Assembly (NCBI RefSeq): GCF_001807485.1
Contig: NZ_KV789164.1
Coordinates: 1-64,000, forward strand
Direction: 5' to 3'
Length of the DNA stretch: 64,000 bases
Origin: Corynebacterium sp. HMSC08A12
GTDB lineage: Bacteria; Actinomycetota; Actinomycetes; Mycobacteriales; Mycobacteriaceae
Shown here: positions 19,044-28,398 of the stretch, in pieces
Numbering within the stretch: position 1 is the stretch's first letter
Layout: every line of letters begins with the position of its first letter
The notes under the pieces: model-generated
What the model was told of the DNA's origin: nothing
Database searches by the model: none
The model's input: the letters and a program-made list of their open reading frames with translations, nothing else
Program-made: the position numbers and the translations under genes

Positions 19044-19071
19044 AAACCCCAGCTCATTTCTGAGCTGGGGT
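19044..19071 (-). terminator. Terminator of ssrA
   Basis: A perfect 11-bp stem, ACCCCAGCTCA / TGAGCTGGGGT, around TTTC, followed on the minus strand by TTTCTCTGTGTC. It lies 9 bases after the tmRNA CCA end and is nearly identical to the tRNA-Ala terminator at 6336-6363. Confidence 0.88.
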
Positions 19072-19079
19072 ACTGCTTT

Positions 19080-19462
19080 TGGTGGAGCCGCCGGGAATTG
19101 AACCCGGGTCCTTTGCGACCTCGCCAGGGCTTCTCCGTGCGCAGTTCGCACGTGACCTCTGCTCGACCCTCCAGCGCTCACGAACCAGCCTGGATGATGG
19201 GCCCAGTTGCTCGAAAGGTGTCCCACACGGCCCAAGCAACAAAGCCGTGCGGCAAGTCCCTTAAGTCGATGCCAGCTACCGGGTCAGGGACATACCCGGG
19301 CTGACAGACACGCGGTCGCTGTAATTAGGCAGCGAGGGCGTAGTCGCGCTGAGTGTTCTCGGCGCTTATAAATTCGCAGCGACGCTTAAAATCGGTGGTC
19401 GTCTGCCTTCACCGGCACGCTTCCCCTGGCTCAATGCACAAAGTCGAAACCAAGTCGACCCC
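19080..19462 (-). ncRNA. ssrA: Transfer-messenger RNA (tmRNA, 10Sa RNA)
   Basis: 383 bases. The 5' acceptor strand GGGGTCG pairs with the 3' strand CGGCTCC followed by an encoded CCA. The GGTTTCGAC block near the 5' end and the T-arm GGGTTCAATTCCC near the 3' end are the tmRNA hallmarks. The internal reading frame ends at 19325 and gives the degradation tag AENTQRDYALAA, a typical actinobacterial tag. With SmpB it rescues stalled ribosomes and marks the nascent protein for ClpXP-type proteolysis. smpB lies about 1 kb upstream in the same direction, separated by one unknown gene. Confidence 0.97.
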
Positions 19463-19529
19463 ATGATTCCTGCTGCGGAAACGCTTGTACAACAGGAAAT
19501 CTAACCTTACACCCGCGTGTGGCGCTGAT

Positions 19530-20513
19530 TCAAGAATCTGTCTGCTCTTCTTGCCACTTCGCCTTGCGCTCCTTGGACTTCTTGTTGTTCTTCACCGCCA
19601 TTAGCCCGACCGCAATGCCTATCACGACAGGCACCCATACCTTGCTGTAATCCGCCATGAATTCCACCACGCGCAGAATCGGCTCCATCCATTCGGGCAT
19701 GTGCCAGTCCGGCCAGGGAATCGAGGGAAGGTTGATCTCCGGCCACGGAATCGACGGCAAGTTAATCTCCGGCCACGGGATCGACGGAAGATTAATGTCC
19801 GGCCACGGGATATCGATATCCCAGTCCGGCACGAAGCTCAATAGCCACGAGATCAATCGCGAAACTAACGGCCCCAGCACGATCACTGCCAGCGCCCAAC
19901 CGCCCTTCCCCAGGCCAGTAATCAGGGGAAAGAACCAGCGCTTAAACGGCGACTCCTCCATCGCCTCCCAGCGCTTCGCTGCCCGCGAGCCCCCAGGCGG
20001 GTCGAAGTTCACCACCCCTTCGTCGTCTTTTACCTTGACCTCGATCATCCAGCTGTCGAGAAAGTTCGACGTCCACCCCAGGTACGGCGCACTGAGCGTC
20101 ATCTCACCGCCATATTTTCCAGCCTTAACGGTCGCCTCGCTTTTACCCAGGTCAATCTTCTGATTCTCGAGGCTCTTGTACCTTGCGATCGTTACCCCGT
20201 CGCGACGCACGAGTAGCTGATGGTTCTTATCGAGGTCGTCTAGTTTCTCTGCCAGCTTCTTGTGGAGCTTCTCGCTGTCTTCTTTTGTGGACGCCCTCTC
20301 GTCCCCCGCATCACCCTCAGCTACCTCTTCTGCCTCCGGCGCGGCACTGTTTTCCGCGTCAATTTTCTTATCGGACGCGGGGAAGTCCGGGTCGATTCTC
20401 CGCAGTGCATCCGGCTCGCCGATAAAGAGCTCAAGCAGCCCGAACTCAGGATGCTTAAGGGACCAATGCTCGACGTCGTCATTTTTCACACGCCCGAAAG
20501 TATCAAAACACAA
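19530..20513 (-). CDS. Unknown membrane protein with a WP-rich decapeptide repeat
   Basis: 327 residues, no family recognised. An N-terminal soluble part (DVEHWSLKHPEFGLLELFIG) precedes an acidic stretch at about 45-90, then a beta-rich segment, a hydrophobic helix at about 200-225 (WALAVIVLGPLVSRLISWLL), three tandem copies of WP(D/E)INLPSIP at about 233-267, a second hydrophobic segment near 290-306 (WVPVVIGIAVGLMAV) and a lysine-rich C-terminus. The start is uncertain: TTG at 20513 or GTG at 20489. It lies between smpB and ssrA in the same direction, ending about 70 bases before ssrA. Confidence 0.7.
   Translation of the reverse strand: MCFDTFGRVKNDDVEHWSLKHPEFGLLELFIGEPDALRRIDPDFPASDKKIDAENSAAPEAEEVAEGDAGDERASTKEDSEKLHKKLAEKLDDLDKNHQLLVRRDGVTIARYKSLENQKIDLGKSEATVKAGKYGGEMTLSAPYLGWTSNFLDSWMIEVKVKDDEGVVNFDPPGGSRAAKRWEAMEESPFKRWFFPLITGLGKGGWALAVIVLGPLVSRLISWLLSFVPDWDIDIPWPDINLPSIPWPEINLPSIPWPEINLPSIPWPDWHMPEWMEPILRVVEFMADYSKVWVPVVIGIAVGLMAVKNNKKSKERKAKWQEEQTDS
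19711..19806 (-). repeat. Tandem 30-bp repeat within the unknown membrane protein gene
   Basis: Three full units, beginning GGCCAGGG or GGCCACGG at 19711, 19741 and 19771, plus a partial unit at 19801. The exact 30-base period keeps frame and encodes WP(D/E)INLPSIP. Units differ at several third positions, so the repeat is not fresh. Copy number may vary between strains. Confidence 0.9.
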
Positions 20514-20553
20514 ACCCCCCGTTCAATAGAGGTCTCCTATGCGTTACCGCACC

Positions 20554-21117
20554 CTAGCCCTGGATCCCCTTGATTCGCCGGCCCATCTCGCGCGTGATCT
20601 CACGCTCTTCTGTACGGCGTTTGATGTCCTGGCGCTTGTCGTATTCCTGCTTACCGCGTGCCAGCGCCAGCTCGACCTTCAACTTGCCGGCAACGAAGTA
20701 CAGCTGCAGCGGAACCAAAGTGTTGTTTCCGTCGCGTACCTTGCCCATCAGCGAGTCGATCTCCCGGCGGTGCAACAGCAGCTTGCGGGTACGGCGGGGG
20801 CTGTGGTTCGTCCAGTGCCCCATGGAGTACTCCGGGATATGAAGTCCGCGCAGCCAGACTTCACCTTCATCAATGGTGGCGTAGGCGTCAACAAGAGAAG
20901 CCTTGCCCTCCCGCAAAGATTTAACTTCCGTACCCACCAGCACCACACCGCACTCGTAGGTATCGATGATGTGGTAATCGTGGCGCGCCTTGCGATTGGT
21001 GGCAACGACAATCTGGCCAGTCCCCTTCTGACCTGTACCTTTTTGCCCCTTCTGGGGCTTACCCTTTTTCCCCTTCGATTTCCCCGAATCGGTGGGAGTG
21101 CTCTTTTTTGCTGCCAT
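20554..21117 (-). CDS. smpB: SsrA-binding protein
   Basis: 187 residues; binds tmRNA and places it in the ribosomal A site during trans-translation. The conserved core begins at NRKARHDYHIIDTYECGVVL and contains GTEVKSLREGKASLVDAY, the HNPRRTRKLLLH equivalent (HSPRRTRKLLLHRREID) and the basic tail KGKQEYDKRQDIKRR-type sequence (RGKQEYDKRQDIKRR). About 33 residues of Lys/Gly/Gln-rich extension with GQKGTGQKGTGQ precede the core. ATG at 21117 is chosen; a GTG nine bases upstream is possible. Confidence 0.95.
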   Translation of the reverse strand: MAAKKSTPTDSGKSKGKKGKPQKGQKGTGQKGTGQIVVATNRKARHDYHIIDTYECGVVLVGTEVKSLREGKASLVDAYATIDEGEVWLRGLHIPEYSMGHWTNHSPRRTRKLLLHRREIDSLMGKVRDGNNTLVPLQLYFVAGKLKVELALARGKQEYDKRQDIKRRTEEREITREMGRRIKGIQG

Positions 21118-21202
21118 GACAGCCACACACTACCACCGGGCGCTCCCTCGAGCGAAAATACTTAAGCGCGCTAAGCAGCGCTGGCTTAGCGAGGGCGCAG
21201 TG

Positions 21203-22105
21203 CTAGTTCTTCACATACCAGCGCAAGGTGACCTGCGCGGTGATAGCTGCCACGACCACGCCGACCAGCACCACAAACGGCGCGGCCAGCCACAGGTCGC
21301 TGTTCGTCACACGCGCCACCAGCTGCTGGTCGTACACGGCCTTCAGAGCGCGGTCGACCACCAGGATCTTCGCGGCGAACATGCCGCCAACCGCCAGCAC
21401 CGCACCGATCAAGGCGGCCATCATGGCCTCCAGGACGAACGGAGCCTGCGTGTACCAGCGCGAAGCGCCGACCATGCGCATAATGCTGATCTCACTGCGG
21501 CGCGAGTATGCGGTGATCTGCACCATGTTCATGATCAGGAAGATTGCGGCGATGGCCTGCACCGCGGCAACGATAAAGGAGGCGTTGCGTATGGAGTCCA
21601 AGTTGCGCATCGCGGCCTCCAGGTTGTCGCCCTGGTCCACGATGTTCGTCACGGCCGGATTATCCCGCAGCGCGTCGATGGGCGCGGAGTTCTCCGGGTC
21701 GGCCAGGCGCACGTGGAAGGCAGCGGGCAGCGCATCCTTCTCCGTCTGTTCCACTAGCTGCGGATCAGACTCGCCGAACAGCTCCACGAAGCGTTCGTAG
21801 GACTGCTCCTTGTTACGGAAGGTCACGGACTTCACCGCCTCGTCACCCTCCAGCTGCTGCTTAATCTCGGAGCACTCCGGGGAGGCACACGTTGGGTCGG
21901 AGCCCGAAATTTCGTCGTCGAGCTGCACCATCACCTCGATGCGGTCGAAATAGATATCCTTCGTCCGCTCTGTCATCGCACTCAGCAGAAAGCCGGTGGC
22001 CAGCAACGCCAGCGCGATGGAGGTGGTGATGATCATCGCGATCGTCATCGTCATGTTGCGGCGCAGGCCCGAAAACGCCTCGCGGAACACAAAGTTGGTC
22101 TTCAT
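21203..22105 (-). CDS. ftsX: Cell-division protein FtsX
   Basis: 300-residue integral membrane partner of FtsE. One N-terminal membrane helix at about 20-45, an extracytoplasmic loop of about 125 residues (here with one CASPEC cysteine pair), then three C-terminal helices from about residue 175. FtsEX is an ABC-type complex at the divisome that activates peptidoglycan hydrolases (RipC-type in actinobacteria) rather than transporting a substrate. It follows ftsE by about 65 bases and precedes smpB. Confidence 0.95.
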   Translation of the reverse strand: MKTNFVFREAFSGLRRNMTMTIAMIITTSIALALLATGFLLSAMTERTKDIYFDRIEVMVQLDDEISGSDPTCASPECSEIKQQLEGDEAVKSVTFRNKEQSYERFVELFGESDPQLVEQTEKDALPAAFHVRLADPENSAPIDALRDNPAVTNIVDQGDNLEAAMRNLDSIRNASFIVAAVQAIAAIFLIMNMVQITAYSRRSEISIMRMVGASRWYTQAPFVLEAMMAALIGAVLAVGGMFAAKILVVDRALKAVYDQQLVARVTNSDLWLAAPFVVLVGVVVAAITAQVTLRWYVKN

Positions 22106-22169
22106 TAATGTTTCCCTACTGTTTCCTACTGATCTCTACTGATCCGTACTGTTCCCTTGCAGTTCCGCT

Positions 22170-22865
22170 CTAGTGGCCCACGCCGTACATACCGAGCTCG
22201 TCATCGCGCACGAGCTTGCCCTTCGACAGCTCGATCACGCGCTTACGCATGGAGTCCACCGCCACGTCGTCGTGGGTGGACATCACCACGGTCGTACCGT
22301 TCTGGTTAATGCGGTTGAGCAACATCATGATCTCCGATGAAGTATCGGGGTCCAGGTTGCCTGTCGGCTCGTCCGCCAGCAGGACCAAAGGCTTATTTAC
22401 GGACGCCCGCGCGATCGCCACGCGCTGCTGTTCACCACCCGACAGTTCGTGCGGGAAGCGGTTTTCCTTTCCGTCGAGGCCGACGGTCTTCAACGCGGCA
22501 GGCACCAAGTGCTGAATTTCTGCGCGCTTCTTGCCAATGACCTCGAGGGCGAAGGCAACGTTGTCGAAGACAGTCTTCTTCGGCAGCAGGCGGAAGTCCT
22601 GGAAGACATAGCCGATGCGCTGGCGCAGCTTCGGCACATCCCGCCCCTTGATCTTGTTCACGTGGTAGCCGGCGACATGCAGGTCTCCGGAATCCAGCTT
22701 TTCCTCGCGCAGGATGAGCTGCAGGAACGTGGACTTACCGGAGCCGGAGGGGCCGATAAGGAAGACGAACTCACCCTTTTCGATGTCCAGGGTGATGTTG
22801 TCCAGGGCCGGCCGCCCGGAAGACAGATAGCTCTTGGTTACATTCTCGAAGGTGATCACGAGCAC
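22170..22865 (-). CDS. ftsE: Cell-division ATP-binding protein FtsE
   Basis: 231-residue ABC ATPase. Walker [10 protein letters not shown] near residue 36, signature [14 protein letters not shown] near 140, Walker [17 protein letters not shown] ([16 protein letters not shown]) near 160. It drives conformational change in FtsX at the septum. GTG start ([13 protein letters not shown]). In most actinobacteria prfB lies immediately upstream; here about 5.5 kb of opposite-strand genes intervene. Confidence 0.96.
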   Translation of the reverse strand: MLVITFENVTKSYLSSGRPALDNITLDIEKGEFVFLIGPSGSGKSTFLQLILREEKLDSGDLHVAGYHVNKIKGRDVPKLRQRIGYVFQDFRLLPKKTVFDNVAFALEVIGKKRAEIQHLVPAALKTVGLDGKENRFPHELSGGEQQRVAIARASVNKPLVLLADEPTGNLDPDTSSEIMMLLNRINQNGTTVVMSTHDDVAVDSMRKRVIELSKGKLVRDDELGMYGVGH

Positions 22866-23036
22866 ACAGTGTAGCGAAACTAGTGGGGCAAAGATAGTCC
22901 AGAGTGACTGTTGTTACTTCTGTAGCTTCATGTGGCTTGGTTGATTCTGGACTTCTGCTGTCTCGACGCACCCCAGAATGTAAAGTCGCAACCCAACCCG
23001 GTTGAAGAGCTAGGCGTCAAGAAGAGAAAAGAGCCC

Positions 23037-24659
23037 ATGAGCGACACGAAGACTAAAAAAGAAACTACAAAAAGCAATCAGCCCGGGGGCTTCCTCGGAT
23101 TCATCGAGAAAGTTGGCAACAAACTCCCCGACCCGTTTTGGCTATTCGTCATACTCGGCGGGCTGGTGCTCGTCTCCAGCTACATCTTCAACAAGATGGG
23201 CCTCAGCGCCACAGACCCGGAAACCGGCGAGCCGGTAGAGATCGTCAACCTGCTGAGCTCCGAGGGGCTCAAGGAGATCCTTTCAGGCGTGGTGGACAAC
23301 TACGTAACCTTCCCACCGCTGGGTCTGATTATTACGGTCATGCTGGGCGTGGCCGTGGCAGAGCATTCCGGTCTGATTAGCGCGGTGGTACGCGCAACCG
23401 TCTCTAGGGTCGGGCCGAAAACTCTGACATTCGTCGTGGCGCTTGCGGGCGTGACGGGCTCCGTGGCCTCGGACGCCGTGTACGTGATCCTCATTCCGCT
23501 GGGTGCAGTGGCCTTCCGCGCAGTGGGGCGCTCCCCGATCGTCGGCGCGATGGTGGCCTTCGCCGCCTCCTCCGCCGGGTTCAACTCCTCACTGGTGCTG
23601 AACATCACCGATGTGCTGCTGGGTGGCATTTCCACCTCGGCAGCTCACATCGTGGACGACGAATACTTCGTCTCCCCGCTGGCCAACTACTTCTTCGTAG
23701 CGGCCAGCGCGATCGTGTTGGCGCTGATCATCACGGCGGTGACGGAGCTGTACATGAAAAAGCGCGCCCTGGACCTTGTCGACCACGACGAGATCGACTA
23801 CTCGGAGGTCACCTTCAACACCGGCCGCGACGGCGATGACGAGCTCGCCGGAGACGTACCGCAGGAAAAGATCACCGCTGCTCTGAAACTCGATACCGAT
23901 GAATGGCGTGCACTGCAGAACACCGCCATCGTCGCCGTCATCATGACGGCCATCTACTTCGCGCTGCTGTTCGTTCCGGGGTCGCCGCTACAGGGCGAAG
24001 GCGGCGAAGTGATGTCCAGCCCGCTGATCACCGCAGTGGCCGTGCCTATCGGCGCATCCTTCCTGATCCTCGGCCTGGTCTACGGCCTGGGCATCAAGTC
24101 CATCACGAAGGCCAGCGACGTTCCGGAGTTCATGGCGCGCGGCCTGAAGACCCTGCTGCCGATGATGGTGCTGTTCTTCGCCGTATCGCAGTTCCTCGCC
24201 TGGTTCACGGCTTCCAACCTGGGTTCCTGGACCGCCATTAAGGGCTCGGAGCTGCTGCAGAAGGCCGACCTGCCGCCGCTGCTGCTCTTCGGCGCCTTCG
24301 TGATCCTGGTGGCACTGGTGAACCTCTTCATTACTTCTGGTTCCGCCCAATGGGCGCTGATGGCACCGATCGTCGTGCCGATGTTCATGTACGTCGGCTT
24401 CTCCCCCGAGGTCACCCAGATGCTGTTCCGTATCGGCGACTCGCCGTCGAACATCATCACCCCGATGAGCCCGTACTTCGCCCTGGCCCTGACCTTCCTG
24501 CAGCGCTACTACAAGAAGGCGGGCATCGGAACGCTGATGTCGCTGACGTTGCCGTACTCCATCGCCATGCTGGTGGGCTGGTTCCTGTTCTTCGCCCTCT
24601 GGTGGATGGTCGGCCTGCCGCTCGGCCCTGGCACGCCGATGGACTACCCGGCGCCGTAG
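23037..24659 (+). CDS. AbgT-family transporter
   Basis: 540-residue inner-membrane protein with at least eleven hydrophobic segments. The start MSDTKTKKETTKSNQPGG is followed by FLGFIEKVGNKLPDPFWLF, a family N-terminus; ITSGSAQWALMAPIVVPMFM and PSNIITPMSPYFALALTFLQ are conserved C-terminal blocks. Known members take up p-aminobenzoyl-glutamate (folate breakdown product) or expel sulfonamides. ATG at 23037 follows a purine-rich AAGAGAAAAGAG. It is co-directional with putA but about 170 bases apart. Confidence 0.9.
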   Translation: MSDTKTKKETTKSNQPGGFLGFIEKVGNKLPDPFWLFVILGGLVLVSSYIFNKMGLSATDPETGEPVEIVNLLSSEGLKEILSGVVDNYVTFPPLGLIITVMLGVAVAEHSGLISAVVRATVSRVGPKTLTFVVALAGVTGSVASDAVYVILIPLGAVAFRAVGRSPIVGAMVAFAASSAGFNSSLVLNITDVLLGGISTSAAHIVDDEYFVSPLANYFFVAASAIVLALIITAVTELYMKKRALDLVDHDEIDYSEVTFNTGRDGDDELAGDVPQEKITAALKLDTDEWRALQNTAIVAVIMTAIYFALLFVPGSPLQGEGGEVMSSPLITAVAVPIGASFLILGLVYGLGIKSITKASDVPEFMARGLKTLLPMMVLFFAVSQFLAWFTASNLGSWTAIKGSELLQKADLPPLLLFGAFVILVALVNLFITSGSAQWALMAPIVVPMFMYVGFSPEVTQMLFRIGDSPSNIITPMSPYFALALTFLQRYYKKAGIGTLMSLTLPYSIAMLVGWFLFFALWWMVGLPLGPGTPMDYPAP

Positions 24660-24830
24660 CTCCCTAGCCCCAGCGCTGGCTCTGCACTGCGCTGGCGCAC
24701 AGCACAGGTTCAGCCCCCGTGGTAGCCCTGCCCAAGCCTTATCGTTAGTGTGGAAAATGTACCCCTGCACACCGCTTGGCCAGGGTTCCACATTGCGCCT
24801 TGGCCAACGATCTAAGAATTGAGGTCGGCG

Positions 24831-27800
24831 TTGAACAGCCAGGCTAATACTCCTTTACCCAATAGCTCCGATGTCGAAGCGGTGGTCACCAAGGCCATTC
24901 ACCGCGCCGAGCAGTGGCTGGAGGTCGAAGAGACTTCCGCTTCCACGAAGCAGTTGGCAGACATGGTGCACGATCCCGACGGCGTGGAGTTCACCTTCGC
25001 CTTCGTCGACCGCGTGGCCCGCCCCGAGGACAACCACGTTTCGGCCAAGGAGTTTGCCAAGATCGCCAACCCGTTTAAGCGCACCGAGCCAGTGCCGGGG
25101 TTCATGAGCCTGGTCGATTCCATCCTGGTTACCGCCGGTTCCATCGCAGCGCCACTGCTGCCGAACATCGTCATGCCGATCGCGCGCTCCTACCTGCGCG
25201 CCACCGTCGGCCACCTGGTGCTGGATGCGGAATCCAAGGCGCTGGATCGCATGCTGGACGACTACCGCGACAAGGGCTTCCAGCTGAACCTGAACCTGCT
25301 GGGCGAGGCCGTGCTCGGCGAGGCCGAGGCACAGCGACGCCTGGATAACACCCTCGACCTGCTGAAGAACCCGCGGGTGGACTACGTTTCCGTCAAGGCT
25401 TCCTCCGTGGTCAGCCAGCTGAACCACTGGGACTTCGAGGGCTCCATCGAACGCCTGAAGGATCGCCTGCGCCCGCTGTACCGCCAGGCCATGAAGCGCG
25501 ACCCGCACCCCTTCATCAACCTGGACATGGAGGAGTACAAGGACCTCCACCTGACCCTTAAGCTGTTCACCGAGCTGCTGGACGAGGAAGAGTTCCAGAG
25601 CCTGGAGGCCGGCATCGTGCTGCAGGCCTACCTGCCCGACACCTTCGACGCGCTGCAGGAGCTGGCGGAGTTCGCCGCGCAGCGCCGTGCCAAAGGCGGT
25701 GCCAAGATCAAGGTGCGCCTGGTGAAGGGCGCCAACCTTTCCATGGAGCGCGTGGATTCCGAGATTCACGACTGGCCGCAGGCTCCCTACCTGACGAAGG
25801 CGGAGGTGGATGCCAACTACATCCGCCTGCTGGATTGGGTGCTGCAGCCCGAGCACGCGGATAACCTGCGCATCGGCGTGGCTTCGCACAACCTGTACCA
25901 CCTGGCACTCGCCCACGAGCTCTCCGTTGCCCGCAATGTCGAGCACCAGCTGGACGTGGAGATGCTGCAGGGCATGTCCCCCGCACAGTCCGAGGCCGTG
26001 CGCGACGTCGCCGGCAACATGATTCTGTACACCCCGGTGGTCAAGAAGGAAGACTTCGACGTAGCCATCAGCTACCTAGTGCGCCGCCTGGAGGAAAACG
26101 GTGCGAAGCAGAACTTCCTCTACGCGCTGTTCACCCCAGAGGATGACGAGACCGACGTCACCGGTATGACTCCGATGCAAGGCCAGGAGCTGCGCTTCCG
26201 CAACTCCGTGCGCGACCGTTGGGAGACCTTCGCCGGTTCGCGTCGCACCCAGAACCGCCTGGAGGAAGAGGCCGAGAAGAAGGGCTGCCAGTCCGACGGC
26301 CTGCCCGGCAACTTCGTCAACGAGCCCGACACCGACCCAACGCTGCCCGCCAACCGCGAGTGGGCGCTGCAGATCGTCGATCCGTCGAGCGATCCTGGCC
26401 CCGCTCAGACCCCGGAGGTAACTGACCCTGCGGTTATTGACGCCGCCGTCGCCCGTTGCCGCGGGGCTTCCGAGAAGTGGTCGCAGAAGACCGGCGCGGA
26501 GCGTGCAGAGCTGTTGGACCAGGCCGCAGATGCCCTGGCCAACAACCGTTCGAAGCTGATCTCGGCTGCAGTATTCGAGGCGGGTAAGACCGTCGCCGAG
26601 ACCGACCCCGAGGTTTCCGAGGCCATCGACTTCGCCCGCTACTACGCGGAGAGTGCCCGCCAGCTGGACCACGTGCGCGGCTCGGTGTTTACCCCGTACA
26701 AGTCCGTGGTGATCACCCCGCCGTGGAACTTCCCTATCGCCATCCCGCTGGGCGGCGTTTTCGCCGCACTGGCTGCCGGTTCCTGCGCGATCATCAAGCC
26801 CGCTCCGCAGGTGCTGCGCATCGCGGAGGTCTTCATGGGCATTCTGCGCGAGGCCGGCATCTCCGAGGATCTGGTGCAGCTAGTCAACGCCGACGAAGCC
26901 GAGGCCGGCAAGCGCCTGGTGAGCCACCCGGATGTCGAGTCCGTGATCCTCACCGGCGCCTCCGAGACCGCGAAGCTGTTCCGTGGCTGGAAGCCGCGCA
27001 TGGTCATTAACGCGGAGACCTCCGGCAAGAACGCGATCATCGTTACCCCGGCGGCGGATCCGGACCTGGCGGTGGCGGACATCTTCAAGTCTGCGTATGG
27101 CCACGCGGGTCAGAAGTGCTCCGCCGCCTCGCTGATCATCACCGTCGGCTCGATCGGCAAGTCCAAGCGCTTCATCAACCAGCTGGTCGATGCGGTGCGT
27201 TCCATGAAGGTCGGCCCGGGCTCCGACATTTCCACCTTTATGAACGGTGTGATCGAGGAGCCAGGCGACAAGCTGCTCCGCGGCCTGACCGAACTGGAGA
27301 AGGGCGAGAAGTGGCTGGTCAAGCCCCGCAAGCTCAACGACGAGGGCACCCTGTGGTCCCCTGGCCTGCGCGATAACGTGAAGCCGGGCAGCTGGTTCCA
27401 CACCCACGAGTGCTTCGGCCCAGTGGCGGGCATTATGCACGCCGAGACCCTGGACGAGGCCATCGAGTGGCAGAACTCCACGGGCTTCGGCCTGACCGGC
27501 GGTATCCACACCATCGACGTGGAAGAAACCGCATACTGGCGCGAGCGCGTGGAGGTCGGCAACGCCTACGTGGAGCGCGGCATCACGGGCGCTATCGTGC
27601 AGCGTCAGTCCTTCGGTGGCTGGAAGAACTCCGCCCTGGGCAGCGGCGCGAAGGCCGGTGGCCCGAACTACGTCGCCCAGCAGGGCGTGTGGACCGAGGG
27701 CGACCTGAGCGAACTGGCCGCAGGCACCCTGCCGACGCACATCACGCAGCTGCTGCGCGAGATCCGCGGCCTGGGCTCCCCTGCCCTGTCCAAGGACGAT

Positions 27801-28307
27801 CACGTGTGGCTGCGCCGCGCCGCGGAGTCGGATGCCTACGCGATGTCCACCGAGTTCGGCGTGGAGCACGACAAGACGGCCCTGGTCGTGGAGTCCAACG
27901 TGTTCCGTTACAAGCCGTTGCTCGAGCCGCTGCGCGTCCGCGTTTCCGAGGGCGCCAACCCGCGCGACCTGCTGCGCCTGAAGCTGGCCTCCGCCGCCAC
28001 GGGCACGGAGCTGGATATTTCCGCCAACCCGGAGGTTGCCCGCGAGTGGGGCGAGCTCGGCGAGCAGATGCGTACTTCCTCCGACCGCGACTTTGCCGAG
28101 GAAATTGCCATCGCCCAGTCCGTGCGCGTCCGCGCGCTGGGCGAAGCCCCGGATGAGTTCTACGAGGCCGCTGCGAAGTCCGGCTCCGTGATCCTGGATC
28201 AGGATGTGTTACCCGATGGCCGCCGCGAGCTACTGCCGCTGTTGCTCGAGCAGGCGATCTCCACGACGGAGCACCGCTTCGGCTACATCCACGGCCTCAC
28301 CCCTTAA
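24831..28307 (+). CDS. putA: Bifunctional proline dehydrogenase / P5C dehydrogenase
   Basis: 1158 residues. Residues about 60-450 are the FAD-dependent proline dehydrogenase barrel (RLVKGANLSMERVDSE, DVEMLQGM, YLVRRLEENG). Residues about 520-1000 are the NAD-dependent 1-pyrroline-5-carboxylate dehydrogenase with NAETSGKNAIIVTP and the catalytic cysteine in GHAGQKCSAAS. Together they oxidise proline to glutamate. There is no N-terminal ribbon-helix-helix DNA-binding domain, so it is not a self-regulating PutA. TTG at 24831 is favoured because GAGG lies six bases upstream; a TTG at 24819 would overlap that site. Confidence 0.95.
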   Translation: MNSQANTPLPNSSDVEAVVTKAIHRAEQWLEVEETSASTKQLADMVHDPDGVEFTFAFVDRVARPEDNHVSAKEFAKIANPFKRTEPVPGFMSLVDSILVTAGSIAAPLLPNIVMPIARSYLRATVGHLVLDAESKALDRMLDDYRDKGFQLNLNLLGEAVLGEAEAQRRLDNTLDLLKNPRVDYVSVKASSVVSQLNHWDFEGSIERLKDRLRPLYRQAMKRDPHPFINLDMEEYKDLHLTLKLFTELLDEEEFQSLEAGIVLQAYLPDTFDALQELAEFAAQRRAKGGAKIKVRLVKGANLSMERVDSEIHDWPQAPYLTKAEVDANYIRLLDWVLQPEHADNLRIGVASHNLYHLALAHELSVARNVEHQLDVEMLQGMSPAQSEAVRDVAGNMILYTPVVKKEDFDVAISYLVRRLEENGAKQNFLYALFTPEDDETDVTGMTPMQGQELRFRNSVRDRWETFAGSRRTQNRLEEEAEKKGCQSDGLPGNFVNEPDTDPTLPANREWALQIVDPSSDPGPAQTPEVTDPAVIDAAVARCRGASEKWSQKTGAERAELLDQAADALANNRSKLISAAVFEAGKTVAETDPEVSEAIDFARYYAESARQLDHVRGSVFTPYKSVVITPPWNFPIAIPLGGVFAALAAGSCAIIKPAPQVLRIAEVFMGILREAGISEDLVQLVNADEAEAGKRLVSHPDVESVILTGASETAKLFRGWKPRMVINAETSGKNAIIVTPAADPDLAVADIFKSAYGHAGQKCSAASLIITVGSIGKSKRFINQLVDAVRSMKVGPGSDISTFMNGVIEEPGDKLLRGLTELEKGEKWLVKPRKLNDEGTLWSPGLRDNVKPGSWFHTHECFGPVAGIMHAETLDEAIEWQNSTGFGLTGGIHTIDVEETAYWRERVEVGNAYVERGITGAIVQRQSFGGWKNSALGSGAKAGGPNYVAQQGVWTEGDLSELAAGTLPTHITQLLREIRGLGSPALSKDDHVWLRRAAESDAYAMSTEFGVEHDKTALVVESNVFRYKPLLEPLRVRVSEGANPRDLLRLKLASAATGTELDISANPEVAREWGELGEQMRTSSDRDFAEEIAIAQSVRVRALGEAPDEFYEAAAKSGSVILDQDVLPDGRRELLPLLLEQAISTTEHRFGYIHGLTP

Positions 28308-28398
28308 GGAGCAGCGCTGAGCCTGACCGGGCGCGCAGCCCTGGCTCAGCCACCGCCGGGCACGCAGCCCGGCGCACGCTCGCGTACAGCCCGGCGCG

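Noticed and set aside
19080..19530. tmRNA as a possible integration site for a mobile element
   Set aside because: No integrase, att duplication of the ssrA 3' end or phage gene is visible next to it.
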